Assembly: GCF_007830175.1 (NCBI RefSeq)
Contig: NZ_VLKH01000006.1
Location: 1 to 33,157, forward strand
Source of the DNA: Sedimentibacter saalensis
Lineage (GTDB): Bacteria > Bacillota > Clostridia > Tissierellales > Sedimentibacteraceae
Direction of reading: 5' to 3'
DNA length: 33,157 bases
In this document: one piece after another, positions 26,040-33,113 of the stretch
Position numbering within the stretch: position 1 is the first letter of the stretch
Layout: every line of letters starts with the position of its first letter
Program-made: the position numbers and the translations under genes
Notes under the pieces: model-generated
Databases searched by the model: none
What the model was told of the DNA's origin: nothing
The model's input: the letters and a program-made list of their open reading frames with translations, nothing else

Positions 26040-26252
26040 ATGGCAAAAAGATTAGTGATGACTTTTGTTACTGCTCAGGGAACAAATACGTCCCTGTCTC
26101 TTGATGAACCTAAGGAAGGTTTGACAGAAGCAGAAGTAAGGACAGTTATGCAATCAATCATAACACAAAATGTGTTCAATACAACAAAAGGCGACCTGGC
26201 AGAAATAAAATCAGCTGAAATTATAACTACAACTGAAGAAATTTTAATATAA
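26040..26252 (+). CDS. DUF2922 family small protein
   Basis: A 70-residue protein starting [29 protein letters not shown], typical of DUF2922: a beta-hairpin followed by [19 protein letters not shown] and a strand-rich end with [12 protein letters not shown]. Function unknown. The start context GGGGTGATAGGATGGCA almost repeats that of the preceding gene (GAGGTGATAGGATGGCA), suggesting matched translation of the two partners. The stop codon overlaps the probable promoter region of dsdA. Confidence 0.87.
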   Translation: MAKRLVMTFVTAQGTNTSLSLDEPKEGLTEAEVRTVMQSIITQNVFNTTKGDLAEIKSAEIITTTEEILI

Positions 26253-26267
26253 CAATTTACTGAAATA

Positions 26268-26276
26268 TGCTATAAT
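26268..26276 (+). promoter_or_regulatory. Extended -10 element upstream of dsdA
   Basis: TGCTATAAT is a perfect extended -10 box. The region where a -35 would lie (TATAAC at 26248-26253, 17-bp spacing) is weak. Transcription would begin near 26283 and include the hairpin at 26306-26329. Confidence 0.5.
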
Positions 26277-26305
26277 TAACCAAAAGTGCCATAGAAAAAT
26301 GTCTG

Positions 26306-26329
26306 CCCGGCGAATTGAGATTCGCCGGG
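26306..26329 (+). promoter_or_regulatory. Leader hairpin before dsdA
   Basis: CCCGGCGAAT (26306-26315) pairs perfectly with ATTCGCCGGG (26320-26329) across a TGAG loop. The GC-rich stem stands out in an AT-rich region and ends 12 nt before the ribosome site AGGAGG (26342-26347). There is no T run, so it is not an ordinary terminator; it may stabilise or control the dsdA message. Confidence 0.55.
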
Positions 26330-26352
26330 TGGATAAAATTCAGGAGGATTCC

Positions 26353-27681
26353 ATGTTAAGCAAAAATGAACTCATAAAAAACAACCAAGTATTAAAACAG
26401 GTTTCAGAAATTAAGGAAGTTTTGTGGCTTAATCCAAATCTAGCGCCATACCAGGAAGCATCAAAAATAATAAATATGGATTTGTCAGCAATAGATGATG
26501 CCGAAAGGCGCCTGAAAAAATTTGCACCCCTCATAGAAATACTATTCCCGGAAACAAAATCATCCCATGGCATTATTGAGTCGCCATTAAAAGAAATTCC
26601 AAATATGAAGGAACAGCTTAATTCGTTTTATTCATCAAAAATATCGGGAAATCTGCTTTTGAAAATGGACAGCCATCTTGCTATTGCTGGCAGTGTAAAG
26701 GCAAGGGGAGGAATTTATGAAGTACTTAAATATGCAGAAACTCTTGCACTGGATAACAACATGATTTCTGAAAATGATGATTATGCTATTCTTGCAGAAA
26801 AAAAGTACAGGGACTTTTTTAACCAGTACAAAATTCAGGTAGGCTCCACAGGAAATTTAGGACTTAGCATTGGTATAACATCAGCAGCCCTTGGATTTAA
26901 GGTAGCAGTACATATGTCAGCTGATGCAAAACAGTGGAAAAAGGATTTGCTGAGGTCAAAGGGAGCAGAGGTTGTGGAATATGACAGCGACTTTTCAAAG
27001 GCAGTTGAAGAAGGACGTAGAATGTCAGATAAAGACCCTATGAGCTACTTTGTTGATGATGAAAATTCAATGAATTTGTTCTTGGGATACAGCGTTGCTG
27101 CAAGAAGACTTAAAAAACAGCTGGATGAACTCAATGTAAAGGTAGATGATGATCATCCATTGTTTGTTTATCTGCCATGCGGAGTAGGAGGAGCACCGGG
27201 AGGAATAACATACGGACTTAAGTCAGTATATGGGGACAATGTTCACTGTTTTTTTGTGGAGCCCACACATTCACCATGCATGCTTGCAGGAATGGCCACT
27301 GGACTTCACAATGACGTATGTGTACAGGACATAGGAATTGACGGAAAAACCCATGCAGACGGTCTTGCAGTGGGAAGACCTTCAAAGCTGGTTGGAAAAA
27401 TGATGGATCATGTTCTTGGGGGAATTTTTACCATTGATGATTATAAGCTGTATGACAACATGAGGCTTCTTCACGATTCAGAGAAAATTGACATTGAACC
27501 ATCTGCCTGTGCAGCATTTGAAGGAGCTGTAAAATTCGAGAAATCGGACGAAGGCAAGGAGTACATAATAAAACACAAACTGGAAAACAAAATGAAAAAT
27601 GCTTCTCACATAGCATGGGCAACAGGAGGGAGTCTTGTTCCGGAAGAAATAAACATACAGTTTTTAGAGACGCATCTTTAA
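26353..27681 (+). CDS. dsdA: D-serine ammonia-lyase (D-serine dehydratase)
   Basis: A pyridoxal-phosphate enzyme that splits D-serine into pyruvate and ammonia. The 442-residue length matches DsdA. The cofactor lysine is K116 in [18 protein letters not shown]. The phosphate-binding loop is [14 protein letters not shown], and [27 protein letters not shown] and DGLAVGRPS are further DsdA signatures. ATG 26353 follows AGGAGG at ideal distance. An open frame extends to 26299 but passes through the leader hairpin and lacks a ribosome site, so it was not used. No dsdX permease or DsdC regulator is nearby. Confidence 0.95.
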   Translation: MLSKNELIKNNQVLKQVSEIKEVLWLNPNLAPYQEASKIINMDLSAIDDAERRLKKFAPLIEILFPETKSSHGIIESPLKEIPNMKEQLNSFYSSKISGNLLLKMDSHLAIAGSVKARGGIYEVLKYAETLALDNNMISENDDYAILAEKKYRDFFNQYKIQVGSTGNLGLSIGITSAALGFKVAVHMSADAKQWKKDLLRSKGAEVVEYDSDFSKAVEEGRRMSDKDPMSYFVDDENSMNLFLGYSVAARRLKKQLDELNVKVDDDHPLFVYLPCGVGGAPGGITYGLKSVYGDNVHCFFVEPTHSPCMLAGMATGLHNDVCVQDIGIDGKTHADGLAVGRPSKLVGKMMDHVLGGIFTIDDYKLYDNMRLLHDSEKIDIEPSACAAFEGAVKFEKSDEGKEYIIKHKLENKMKNASHIAWATGGSLVPEEINIQFLETHL

Positions 27682-27719
27682 ATGCTGCATATAGTTGGAT
27701 GTCAGGAATGTACATTCAC

Positions 27720-27755
27720 TGTCATCCTGAGCGGCAGCGATGGATCTCATCTTTT
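27720..27755. repeat. Family B palindrome, half copy
   Basis: TGTCATCCTGAGCGGCAGCG and TGGATCTCATCTTTT match the first half of the 76-bp family B element. The second half is missing. It lies between dsdA and the hisS promoter. Confidence 0.7.
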
Positions 27756-27778
27756 AAAATCTAAATGATAAAAAAACA

Positions 27779-27807
27779 TTGTAAATACCAGATATATTTG
27801 ATAACAT
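27779..27807 (+). promoter_or_regulatory. Extended -10 promoter of the histidyl-tRNA synthetase gene
   Basis: TTGTAA (27779-27784), a 17-bp spacer, TGA and TAACAT (27802-27807). Transcription would begin near 27814, giving a leader under 30 nt, which leaves no room for a T-box. Confidence 0.6.
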
Positions 27808-27841
27808 AGAAAATAATTGTTAACGGAAAACGGAGGTTTAT

Positions 27842-29098
27842 ATGAAAGTAAATTTAAACCCTGCTAAAGGCATGAGAGACATTACGCCGCAGGAAAAAGA
27901 AATAAGAGATTACGTTGAAGGCGTAATAGTAAATACATACAAGCAAAGCGGATTTGAGCTTATTGAAACACCTGTTGTTGAAAATATAGAAAATCTAATA
28001 GGCAGCAAGGGCGGAGAAAATTTAAAATTAATATTCAAGATTTTAAAAAGAGGTGAAAAGCTGGACTTTGCAAAAGAAGGCTTCACAGAAGAAGATTTGG
28101 CTGATTTAGGCTTAAGATATGACCTTACAGTTCCATTGAGCCGTTTTTACTGCAACAACAGAGCAAATCTTCCTTCAGTGTTCAAGGCAATGCAGGTAGG
28201 AAATGTGTTCAGGGCTGAAAGGGCACAAAAGGGAAGATACAGAAGCTTCAAGCAGTGTGACATAGACATCATAGGTGACGGAACAAAATCAGCTGAACTG
28301 GAACTTATTGCCACAACAGCAAAGGCACTGAATGCCCTCAATGTAACGGACTTTGTTGTAAGGTTCAACGACAGGAGAGTGTTGAAGGCAGTCATATTAA
28401 AATGCGGATTTACTGAAGAAGAATTTGACGGAGTATGCATAATAGTTGATAAACTAGACAAGGTTGGCTTATCAGGAGTTGAAAAAGAACTGAATGAGAA
28501 AGATTACTCTTTGGGCGCTTCTGCTAATTTAGTAAAAGCTCTTGAAAGCATCAATGATAAAGGAACTAGTTGCCTTGTGGAATACGGAGTTTCTGAAGAA
28601 GTTGTAAAAGACGTTGAGGAAATATTAAACCAGTCAAGAGAATTTGCAGATGGGAAATATGATGTCGAATTTGACTTTACTCTCATAAGGGGAATGGGAT
28701 ATTACACAGGTTCCATATTTGAAATTGCCTACAAAAATCTCGGGTACTCCATTGCCGGAGGAGGAAGATATGATGAGATGGTAGGAAATTTCATAGGAGA
28801 AAAGATACCTGCCATTGGCTTCTCAATAGGATTTGAAAGACTTGTAAACCAGCTGATGGATGAAAAGTTCAAGGTTCCAAACCTTGAAAAACTTGTTCTT
28901 CTTTATGAATCAGGGGACAAATACATAGATGTTCTTAAAAAAGCAGATGATTTGAGAGCTCAGGGTTATACTGTTGCAGTTTATGAAAAGGCAAAGAAGC
29001 TTGGAAAACAGCTGAATCAGTTCACAGAATACGGATATAACAAGTTTGCCGTATACAGCAGCGAAGAAACAGAAGTAAAAGATTTGTCTTCAAACTAA
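27842..29098 (+). CDS. hisS: Histidine--tRNA ligase, divergent type
   Basis: Charges tRNA-His with histidine. The 418-residue class II synthetase has motif 1 around GMRDITPQEKEIRDYV, motif 2 in LRYDLTVPLSRF and FRAERAQKGRYRSFKQCDIDIIG, the histidine-binding GMGYYTGSIFEI, and motif 3 in IPAIGFSIGFERL. A short C-terminal anticodon domain ends at EVKDLSSN, a little earlier than usual. The RYDLT form of motif 2 and the KLIFKILKRGEKL insertion resemble archaeal or eukaryotic-type enzymes more than the E. coli type, so a second, standard hisS may exist elsewhere. GGAGG precedes the ATG. It is not next to aspS, its common partner. Confidence 0.9.
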   Translation: MKVNLNPAKGMRDITPQEKEIRDYVEGVIVNTYKQSGFELIETPVVENIENLIGSKGGENLKLIFKILKRGEKLDFAKEGFTEEDLADLGLRYDLTVPLSRFYCNNRANLPSVFKAMQVGNVFRAERAQKGRYRSFKQCDIDIIGDGTKSAELELIATTAKALNALNVTDFVVRFNDRRVLKAVILKCGFTEEEFDGVCIIVDKLDKVGLSGVEKELNEKDYSLGASANLVKALESINDKGTSCLVEYGVSEEVVKDVEEILNQSREFADGKYDVEFDFTLIRGMGYYTGSIFEIAYKNLGYSIAGGGRYDEMVGNFIGEKIPAIGFSIGFERLVNQLMDEKFKVPNLEKLVLLYESGDKYIDVLKKADDLRAQGYTVAVYEKAKKLGKQLNQFTEYGYNKFAVYSSEETEVKDLSSN

Positions 29099-29112
29099 AA
29101 AAAATTAATTTA

Positions 29113-29243
29113 AAAAGGGGCGTGCATTGAGCATAATGTCATCCTGAGCGTCAGCGAAGGATCTCATCCTTCAAATGATGAGATTCTTCGGGCTAAAGCC
29201 CTCAGAATGACACGATATAATCACCAATGCAATAGCCCCTTTT
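29113..29243. terminator. Bidirectional terminator arms split by a family B repeat
   Basis: The left arm AAAAGGGGC-G-TGCATTG (29113-29129) is complementary to the right arm CAATGCA-ATA-GCCCCTTTT (29225-29243). The arms carry A and T runs suitable for ending transcription from both convergent genes, but they are 95 bp apart, with a 76-bp palindrome between them. Confidence 0.6.
29137..29212. repeat. Family B palindromic repeat, copy 3
   Basis: A 76-bp element from TGTCATCCTGA to TCAGAATGACA with inner arms GGATCTCATC and GATGAGATTCTT. It sits between the two arms of the terminator separating hisS from the convergent Gate-protein gene. Confidence 0.85.
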
Positions 29244-29700
29244 ATTGCTTATTTGTATTGTCTGAGGTTGTTTCTTTTTTTATTATCCTTGAAAAAATAA
29301 AAGTTATCATAGTTGCAGACAGGAACCTGGCTATTAACAGTGCAACAGGATTTGCTCCGGCTGCTGCAAATATTATTGAATCTTCAAATATGGCGTGGCA
29401 TAGAGATAAAAACATGCATATGAGGAATATGCTTCTTTTGTCAATGTCATAATCCTTTGTGCTTTGAATTATAGCTCCTGCTCCAATGGTGAGTCCGAAA
29501 ATTATTCCAAACAGCATGGAAATTCCTGATTGTTCGCTTAAGGTGAAGAAATTTGAAACAGGTTTGAACGCATTTGAAATTTTGTCAATGAGTTTTGTAT
29601 CCTTGAAAATTTCTATTACAATCATTATAGGAATGAGAATTCTTGCTATGCTCCATAAAAAAGAAATCAAGCTTGAGAGTAAATTTAAAATTATAGCCAT
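29242..29700 (-). CDS. Nucleoside-recognition (Gate) domain membrane protein, second of pair
   Basis: A 152-residue membrane protein with four or five hydrophobic segments and a Gate-type core (SGISMLFGIIFGLTIGAGAII, then CMFLSLCHAIFEDSIIFAAAGAN). Gate domains occur in nucleoside transporters, FeoB and the sporulation pair SpmA/SpmB. The start at 29700 has GGGTGAT overlapping the upstream stop codon; only four bases separate the two genes, so they are coupled and probably form one two-part transporter. The longer open frame to 29742 overlaps the partner gene and lacks a ribosome site. Substrate unknown. Confidence 0.82.
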   Translation of the reverse strand: MAIILNLLSSLISFLWSIARILIPIMIVIEIFKDTKLIDKISNAFKPVSNFFTLSEQSGISMLFGIIFGLTIGAGAIIQSTKDYDIDKRSIFLICMFLSLCHAIFEDSIIFAAAGANPVALLIARFLSATMITFIFSRIIKKETTSDNTNKQ

Positions 29701-29704
29701 AATA

Positions 29705-30127
29705 TCACCCGAATATAAAATTATATAAAAAACCCATAACAAATGAAAACAAAAGCCTCAATGTTATGCTTGCCATTGTGCTTACTCCAAGTTTTCTAAT
29801 TACGGCCCCTTCTGTTATGAGGCTGTGCGCAATTGAAACCATTATTGCCAGAGTTGTTATCTGTACTCCTGTGAGCTTAATAACTGCCATTGCTCCAAGT
29901 GCAGCATATCCTCCGGAAAAATATCCTAGAATCAACACAAGTGATGCTTCACCCGGAAGTCCGAAAACAGACATGATTGGAGTGCAGAAATCGGCAATGA
30001 TGTTTAAAATTCCGGAAATAGACAACAGCTGTACGCCGATGTACACAGGGACAAGAATTTTGGAAAGTTCAAAAAAAGTCGTGATGCCTTTATAAAAGCC
30101 TCTTTTAAAAGTGTCTGTGGTAACCAT
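29705..30127 (-). CDS. Nucleoside-recognition (Gate) domain membrane protein, first of pair
   Basis: A 140-residue membrane protein with the partner half of the Gate pair: FFELSKILVPVYIGVQLL, FGLPGEASLVLILGYFSGGYAALGAM and IAHSLITEGAVIRKLGVS. The paired small-protein layout recalls SpmA/SpmB, needed for spore core dehydration in Bacillus, and also YjiG/YjiH; the sequence alone does not decide. AAGGAGGATAT directly before ATG 30127 fixes the start. A longer open frame to 30184 would begin upstream of the predicted promoter's transcription start. Confidence 0.82.
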   Translation of the reverse strand: MVTTDTFKRGFYKGITTFFELSKILVPVYIGVQLLSISGILNIIADFCTPIMSVFGLPGEASLVLILGYFSGGYAALGAMAVIKLTGVQITTLAIMVSIAHSLITEGAVIRKLGVSTMASITLRLLFSFVMGFLYNFIFG

Positions 30128-30152
30128 ATATCCTCCTTGAATCATAAACAAG

Positions 30153-30181
30153 ATTATAGCATAACAATCTTTTTCAAACAA
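30153..30181 (-). promoter_or_regulatory. Extended -10 promoter of the Gate protein pair
   Basis: On the minus strand: TTGTTT (30181-30176), a 17-bp spacer, TGC and TATAAT (30158-30153). Transcription starts near 30146, about 19 nt before the start codon. Confidence 0.7.
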
Positions 30182-30230
30182 CATAATTTATAAATACTTA
30201 CATAAGCTTAATCATTTAAAACAAATGCAA

Positions 30231-30259
30231 TTGACACTGACCTCTCTGTTTGATAAAAT
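30231..30259 (+). promoter_or_regulatory. Strong promoter of the GH26-like gene
   Basis: TTGACA (30231-30236, perfect), a 17-bp spacer, TGA and TAAAAT (30254-30259). This is the best -35 in the window, divergent from the Gate pair promoter about 50 bp away. Confidence 0.75.
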
Positions 30260-30332
30260 TGAACTGTTACAGGTAATTTATATGGAACGGTTGAAAAAAG
30301 CCGGATGATAAAAATAATGAATAGAGGTACAT

Positions 30333-31853
30333 ATGAGACAGAAAAAATTACTTGCATTAATAATACTAATGATTTTTACACTTTCAATTAACACAGCATA
30401 CGCAGATGAGCAAACTGCGAGCACAAATTTAACCACATATTCTTCAGCTTACAACAAATATTCAAATCATCCCTACGGATATGAAATGACACTTCTTAAC
30501 AGCCTTAAACTGAACGAAGACATTGGAACTGTGAAGAGCAGGTTTGAATCTGAAGGACTGGTTGTAGAAGTTTTGTATGACAATTTTACAAATACTCTTA
30601 ATTCAAGCAGCATTTATTTGAATTATGGAAACAGGGGCATATTAGGAAATCCTGATTTTAAAATAACTGGTGAATACAACCACAATTTTAACGGTGAGTG
30701 GGGACACATTGTTCTCTATGAAAGGAAAAAACTTTCTAATGTTGAAAATGACAGAAACTTCTATGCCAATATAACTTTTGCCAGGAGTTCAAAAGAAGTT
30801 ATAACAGTATTTATGAAGTCATCCCAGCCTTTATACATTGATTACATAATGCCTGATTTCAAACTTACCAAAAAGTCTGGCACAATGAAGGAAGACAAGG
30901 TTTTTGAGCCTGTTGAAAAGAATTTTGATGAACAGACAAAGAAATTTTATGATGAATATTTATTGAACAATGAAAAGGTTGATTTTGGCATATTTGAGCC
31001 AACATTTCCTCTTTATTCATACAGGCTTGCACAAATAGAGCAAAGTCTGGACTACAACTTCCCTGTTGTCCTTTTGTATAACTCTTTTTCACTACCTTAC
31101 AAAAAAGATTATATGAACAAGGCGAAGGAACTTGGTAAGGTTGTGGAATATACCCTTTACACAACTGACATCATCAATGGAAAAGAAGAAGACATAACGC
31201 TGGAAATTCTTGATGGCAAATATGATGATTACTTAATACATCTTGCCCAAAGCTTCAATGAATATGATTTTCCTGTTCTTTTCAGATTGAACAATGAAAT
31301 GAACGGAGAATGGGTATTGTATTCATCTCACAAGGTTGGAAAGGACACAGATTTGTTCATTGCCAGCTGGAGATACATATATGATTTGTTTAAGGAACAG
31401 GGAGTTGACAATTTAATTTTTGTATGGAATCCAAACGAGAAGTCATTCCCGGACTTTTCATACAATGATTATCTCTGCTATTACCCGGGAAATGAATACG
31501 TTGATGTGGTAGGGCTTACAGCCTACAACACAGGAAATTACTACAAGGGTGAAACATGGAGAAGTTTTTCCCAGGCCTATGATCATTTTTATTATGATTA
31601 TGCAAAAAGGTTCAAACATCCTATGATGATTACAGAATTCAGCTGTGCATCAGCCGGAGGGAACAAAAGCCTGTGGCATCAGGACATGTTCAATATTATA
31701 AACAGATATGACAGGATTAAAATTGCAGTGTTGTGGAACGGTCAGGATTACGACAACTCAAAACCGGAAAAAACAGTCTCAAGAAACTACAGGATTGATC
31801 TTGAACAAGAAGTAATAAATGCAGTAAGAAACGGACTTCAGAACTACAAATAA
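30333..31853 (+). CDS. Secreted GH26-like glycoside hydrolase
   Basis: A 506-residue protein with a clear signal peptide (residues 1-25, ending near TAYADE). After about 200 residues of unrecognised sequence comes a TIM-barrel part resembling family 26 mannanases: LFRLNNEMNGEWVLYSS with E322 as likely acid/base, LIFVWNPNEKSFPDFSYNDYLCYYPGNEYVDVVGLTAYNTG, and MITEFSCASAGG with E435 as likely nucleophile. The order and spacing of the two glutamates fit GH26. The usual LHEMNG is NNEMNG here, so the substrate may not be mannan. It probably acts on an outside or wall polysaccharide. GAGGT precedes the ATG. Confidence 0.85.
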   Translation: MRQKKLLALIILMIFTLSINTAYADEQTASTNLTTYSSAYNKYSNHPYGYEMTLLNSLKLNEDIGTVKSRFESEGLVVEVLYDNFTNTLNSSSIYLNYGNRGILGNPDFKITGEYNHNFNGEWGHIVLYERKKLSNVENDRNFYANITFARSSKEVITVFMKSSQPLYIDYIMPDFKLTKKSGTMKEDKVFEPVEKNFDEQTKKFYDEYLLNNEKVDFGIFEPTFPLYSYRLAQIEQSLDYNFPVVLLYNSFSLPYKKDYMNKAKELGKVVEYTLYTTDIINGKEEDITLEILDGKYDDYLIHLAQSFNEYDFPVLFRLNNEMNGEWVLYSSHKVGKDTDLFIASWRYIYDLFKEQGVDNLIFVWNPNEKSFPDFSYNDYLCYYPGNEYVDVVGLTAYNTGNYYKGETWRSFSQAYDHFYYDYAKRFKHPMMITEFSCASAGGNKSLWHQDMFNIINRYDRIKIAVLWNGQDYDNSKPEKTVSRNYRIDLEQEVINAVRNGLQNYK

Positions 31854-31873
31854 CACCAATTTTAAATATCAGT

Positions 31874-31898
31874 GCAGGCCATGAGCCTGCCTTTTTTT
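31874..31898 (+). terminator. Terminator after the GH26-like gene
   Basis: GCAGGC (31874-31879) pairs with GCCTGC (31885-31890) across CATGA, followed by C and seven T. Confidence 0.85.
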
Positions 31899-31957
31899 GA
31901 AATTGAACTTTTTATAAAAATAATCGTCTAAAAAATTAAACAATTAAGGAGGCTTAT

Positions 31958-32317
31958 ATGAGCAAAAAATCAATTTTATGGATAATAGCGTTAATTTTAG
32001 GTGCAGCTGTTGTGCTTGCAATAATAAACGGAGTTGTAAAAAATGAAACAGGCATTGATTATGGCGACAAGGTTAAAACATTCAATGCAGTTGTGCTTGA
32101 AAACAAAAAAACAACACTTCTGGTTGAACCTTTAGAAGGTGAAGATGAACTTAAATCAAGCGATAAAATTACAGTATCTGTTGTAAAAGACGGTGCAGTG
32201 TTTGAAGATTTGTCCTCTTTTAAAGTGGGAAGTACTGTAAAAATCACGTACGACGGAACAATCATGGAGAGCTACCCTGCACAAATAAGAGCAATAAAGG
32301 TAGAAGCCGCAAAATAA
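31958..32317 (+). CDS. Membrane-anchored DUF3221-like small protein
   Basis: A 119-residue protein with one N-terminal membrane segment (residues 5-27) and an outside domain of about 85 residues. The domain has the order seen in DUF3221 (YobA-like) proteins: FNAVVLENKKTTLLVEPLEG, SSDKITVSV, FKVGSTVKITYDGTIMESYPAQIRAIKV. This is probably a small OB-like beta barrel. Function unknown. AAGGAGG precedes the ATG. A terminator separates it from the GH26-like gene, so it may have its own promoter, which I could not identify with confidence. Confidence 0.8.
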   Translation: MSKKSILWIIALILGAAVVLAIINGVVKNETGIDYGDKVKTFNAVVLENKKTTLLVEPLEGEDELKSSDKITVSVVKDGAVFEDLSSFKVGSTVKITYDGTIMESYPAQIRAIKVEAAK

Positions 32318-32333
32318 CCAAAAATATCGACAC

Positions 32334-32360
32334 GTAGGGGCGGACCTCGTGTCCGCCCGC
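32334..32360. repeat. REP palindrome (family A), single copy
   Basis: GTAG, stem GGGCGGAC, loop CTCGT, stem GTCCGCCC, then GC. A linker-like AACAAACGATATTAATATTG follows, and a worn partner lies at 32458-32482. Confidence 0.85.
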
Positions 32361-32457
32361 AGCCAACAAACGATATTAATATTGTTGTCAGATATAACTG
32401 CCATTGAAAAGTTTTTTTATTAACGATATAATTTAAATAAAAATTAATGAAATTTAT

Positions 32458-32482
32458 CGGGAGGATAGTAACCCTTACCTAC
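32458..32482. repeat. Degenerate REP palindrome (family A, facing orientation)
   Basis: CGGGAGGATAGTAACCCTTACCTAC resembles the facing half of the REP pair, with several stem mismatches. With 32334-32360 it forms an old pair just upstream of the RAYT gene. Confidence 0.55.
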
Positions 32483-32517
32483 ATCTTGAAATAGCATACA
32501 TATTGATTATCAATTAT

Positions 32518-32543
32518 GTATGGGCGGCCCACTGTCCGCCCGC
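32518..32543. repeat. Left REP palindrome of the RAYT unit
   Basis: GTATGGGCGG, loop CCCACT and GTCCGCCCGC match the GTAG-headed REP with one change in the foot. It ends 8 bp before the RAYT ribosome site. Confidence 0.75.
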
Positions 32544-32563
32544 ATAAACCTAGGAGGTATAAA

Positions 32564-33079
32564 ATGAGTGAAAAGCCTATACGAAAAAAAATAAGGCTGA
32601 CTGACTATAATTATTCTCATAATGGGTTTTACTTCATAACTATATGTTCAAGCGAACATAAACCAATATTAGGACATATAGAAGAAGGAAAGATGATTTT
32701 AAACGAATATGCTGAAAAAGCTGATTCACTTTTAATGGAAATGGCTGAAAAAAGGCAAAATATTATTTTGGACAAGTACGTATTCATGCCAAATCATATT
32801 CACATGATTCTTGTTATTGAAAATCAATGCAATGATGTGGTTGATGAATCAGGGATAATTGAATTCATACAGGAATTTAAATCTAAGACAGCAAATATTT
32901 ATATTAAAGGCGTCAAAGAAGGATTGTATGAACCGTTCAACAAAAGGTTGTGGCAAAGGTCCTATTACGACAATGTAATTAGAAATAAGGATACTTATGA
33001 TTTGATTTGGAGTTACATAGACAACAATCCATTGAAATGGTCATTGGATAAATACTACTATGACAACAGCGATTCATAA
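32564..33079 (+). CDS. REP-associated tyrosine transposase (RAYT, Y1_Tnp family)
   Basis: A 171-residue HUH-type single-strand nuclease related to IS200/IS605 TnpA. The metal-binding motif is MPNHIHMILVI (H78-I-H80). The catalytic tyrosine is most likely Y134 or Y135 in WQRSYYDNVIRN, followed by the RAYT signature YIDNNPLKW. The N-terminal RKKIRLTDYNYSHNGFYFITICS is also typical. RAYTs bind and cut REP palindromes at a GTAG foot and are thought to spread them. AGGAGG (32552-32557) is six bases before ATG 32564; the open frame further upstream runs through the left REP and was not used. Matching REP palindromes border the gene on both sides in inverted orientation. It appears intact. Confidence 0.92.
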   Translation: MSEKPIRKKIRLTDYNYSHNGFYFITICSSEHKPILGHIEEGKMILNEYAEKADSLLMEMAEKRQNIILDKYVFMPNHIHMILVIENQCNDVVDESGIIEFIQEFKSKTANIYIKGVKEGLYEPFNKRLWQRSYYDNVIRNKDTYDLIWSYIDNNPLKWSLDKYYYDNSDS

Positions 33080-33085
33080 AAATCT

Positions 33086-33113
33086 GCGGGAGGATACAAG
33101 ATCCTCCCCTACA
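33086..33113. repeat. Right REP palindrome of the RAYT unit
   Basis: GC, stem GGGAGGAT, loop ACAAG, stem ATCCTCCC, then CTAC: the facing partner of 32518-32543, perfect over 8 bp. It begins seven bases after the RAYT stop. Confidence 0.85.

Noticed and set aside
26306..26329. Intrinsic terminator before dsdA
   Set aside because: The stem is strong but is followed by TGGATAAAATT instead of a T run.
26299..26352. Upstream start for dsdA at ATG 26299
   Set aside because: The added residues come from the leader hairpin and there is no ribosome site; AGGAGG is ideally placed for 26353.
27682..27841. T-box riboswitch before hisS
   Set aside because: No T-box core sequence or antiterminator is visible, and the predicted promoter leaves a leader of under 30 nt.
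32516..32563. Upstream extension of the RAYT gene to ATG 32516
   Set aside because: The extension is translated REP palindrome (GRPTVRPHKPRR) without ribosome site; AGGAGG selects ATG 32564.
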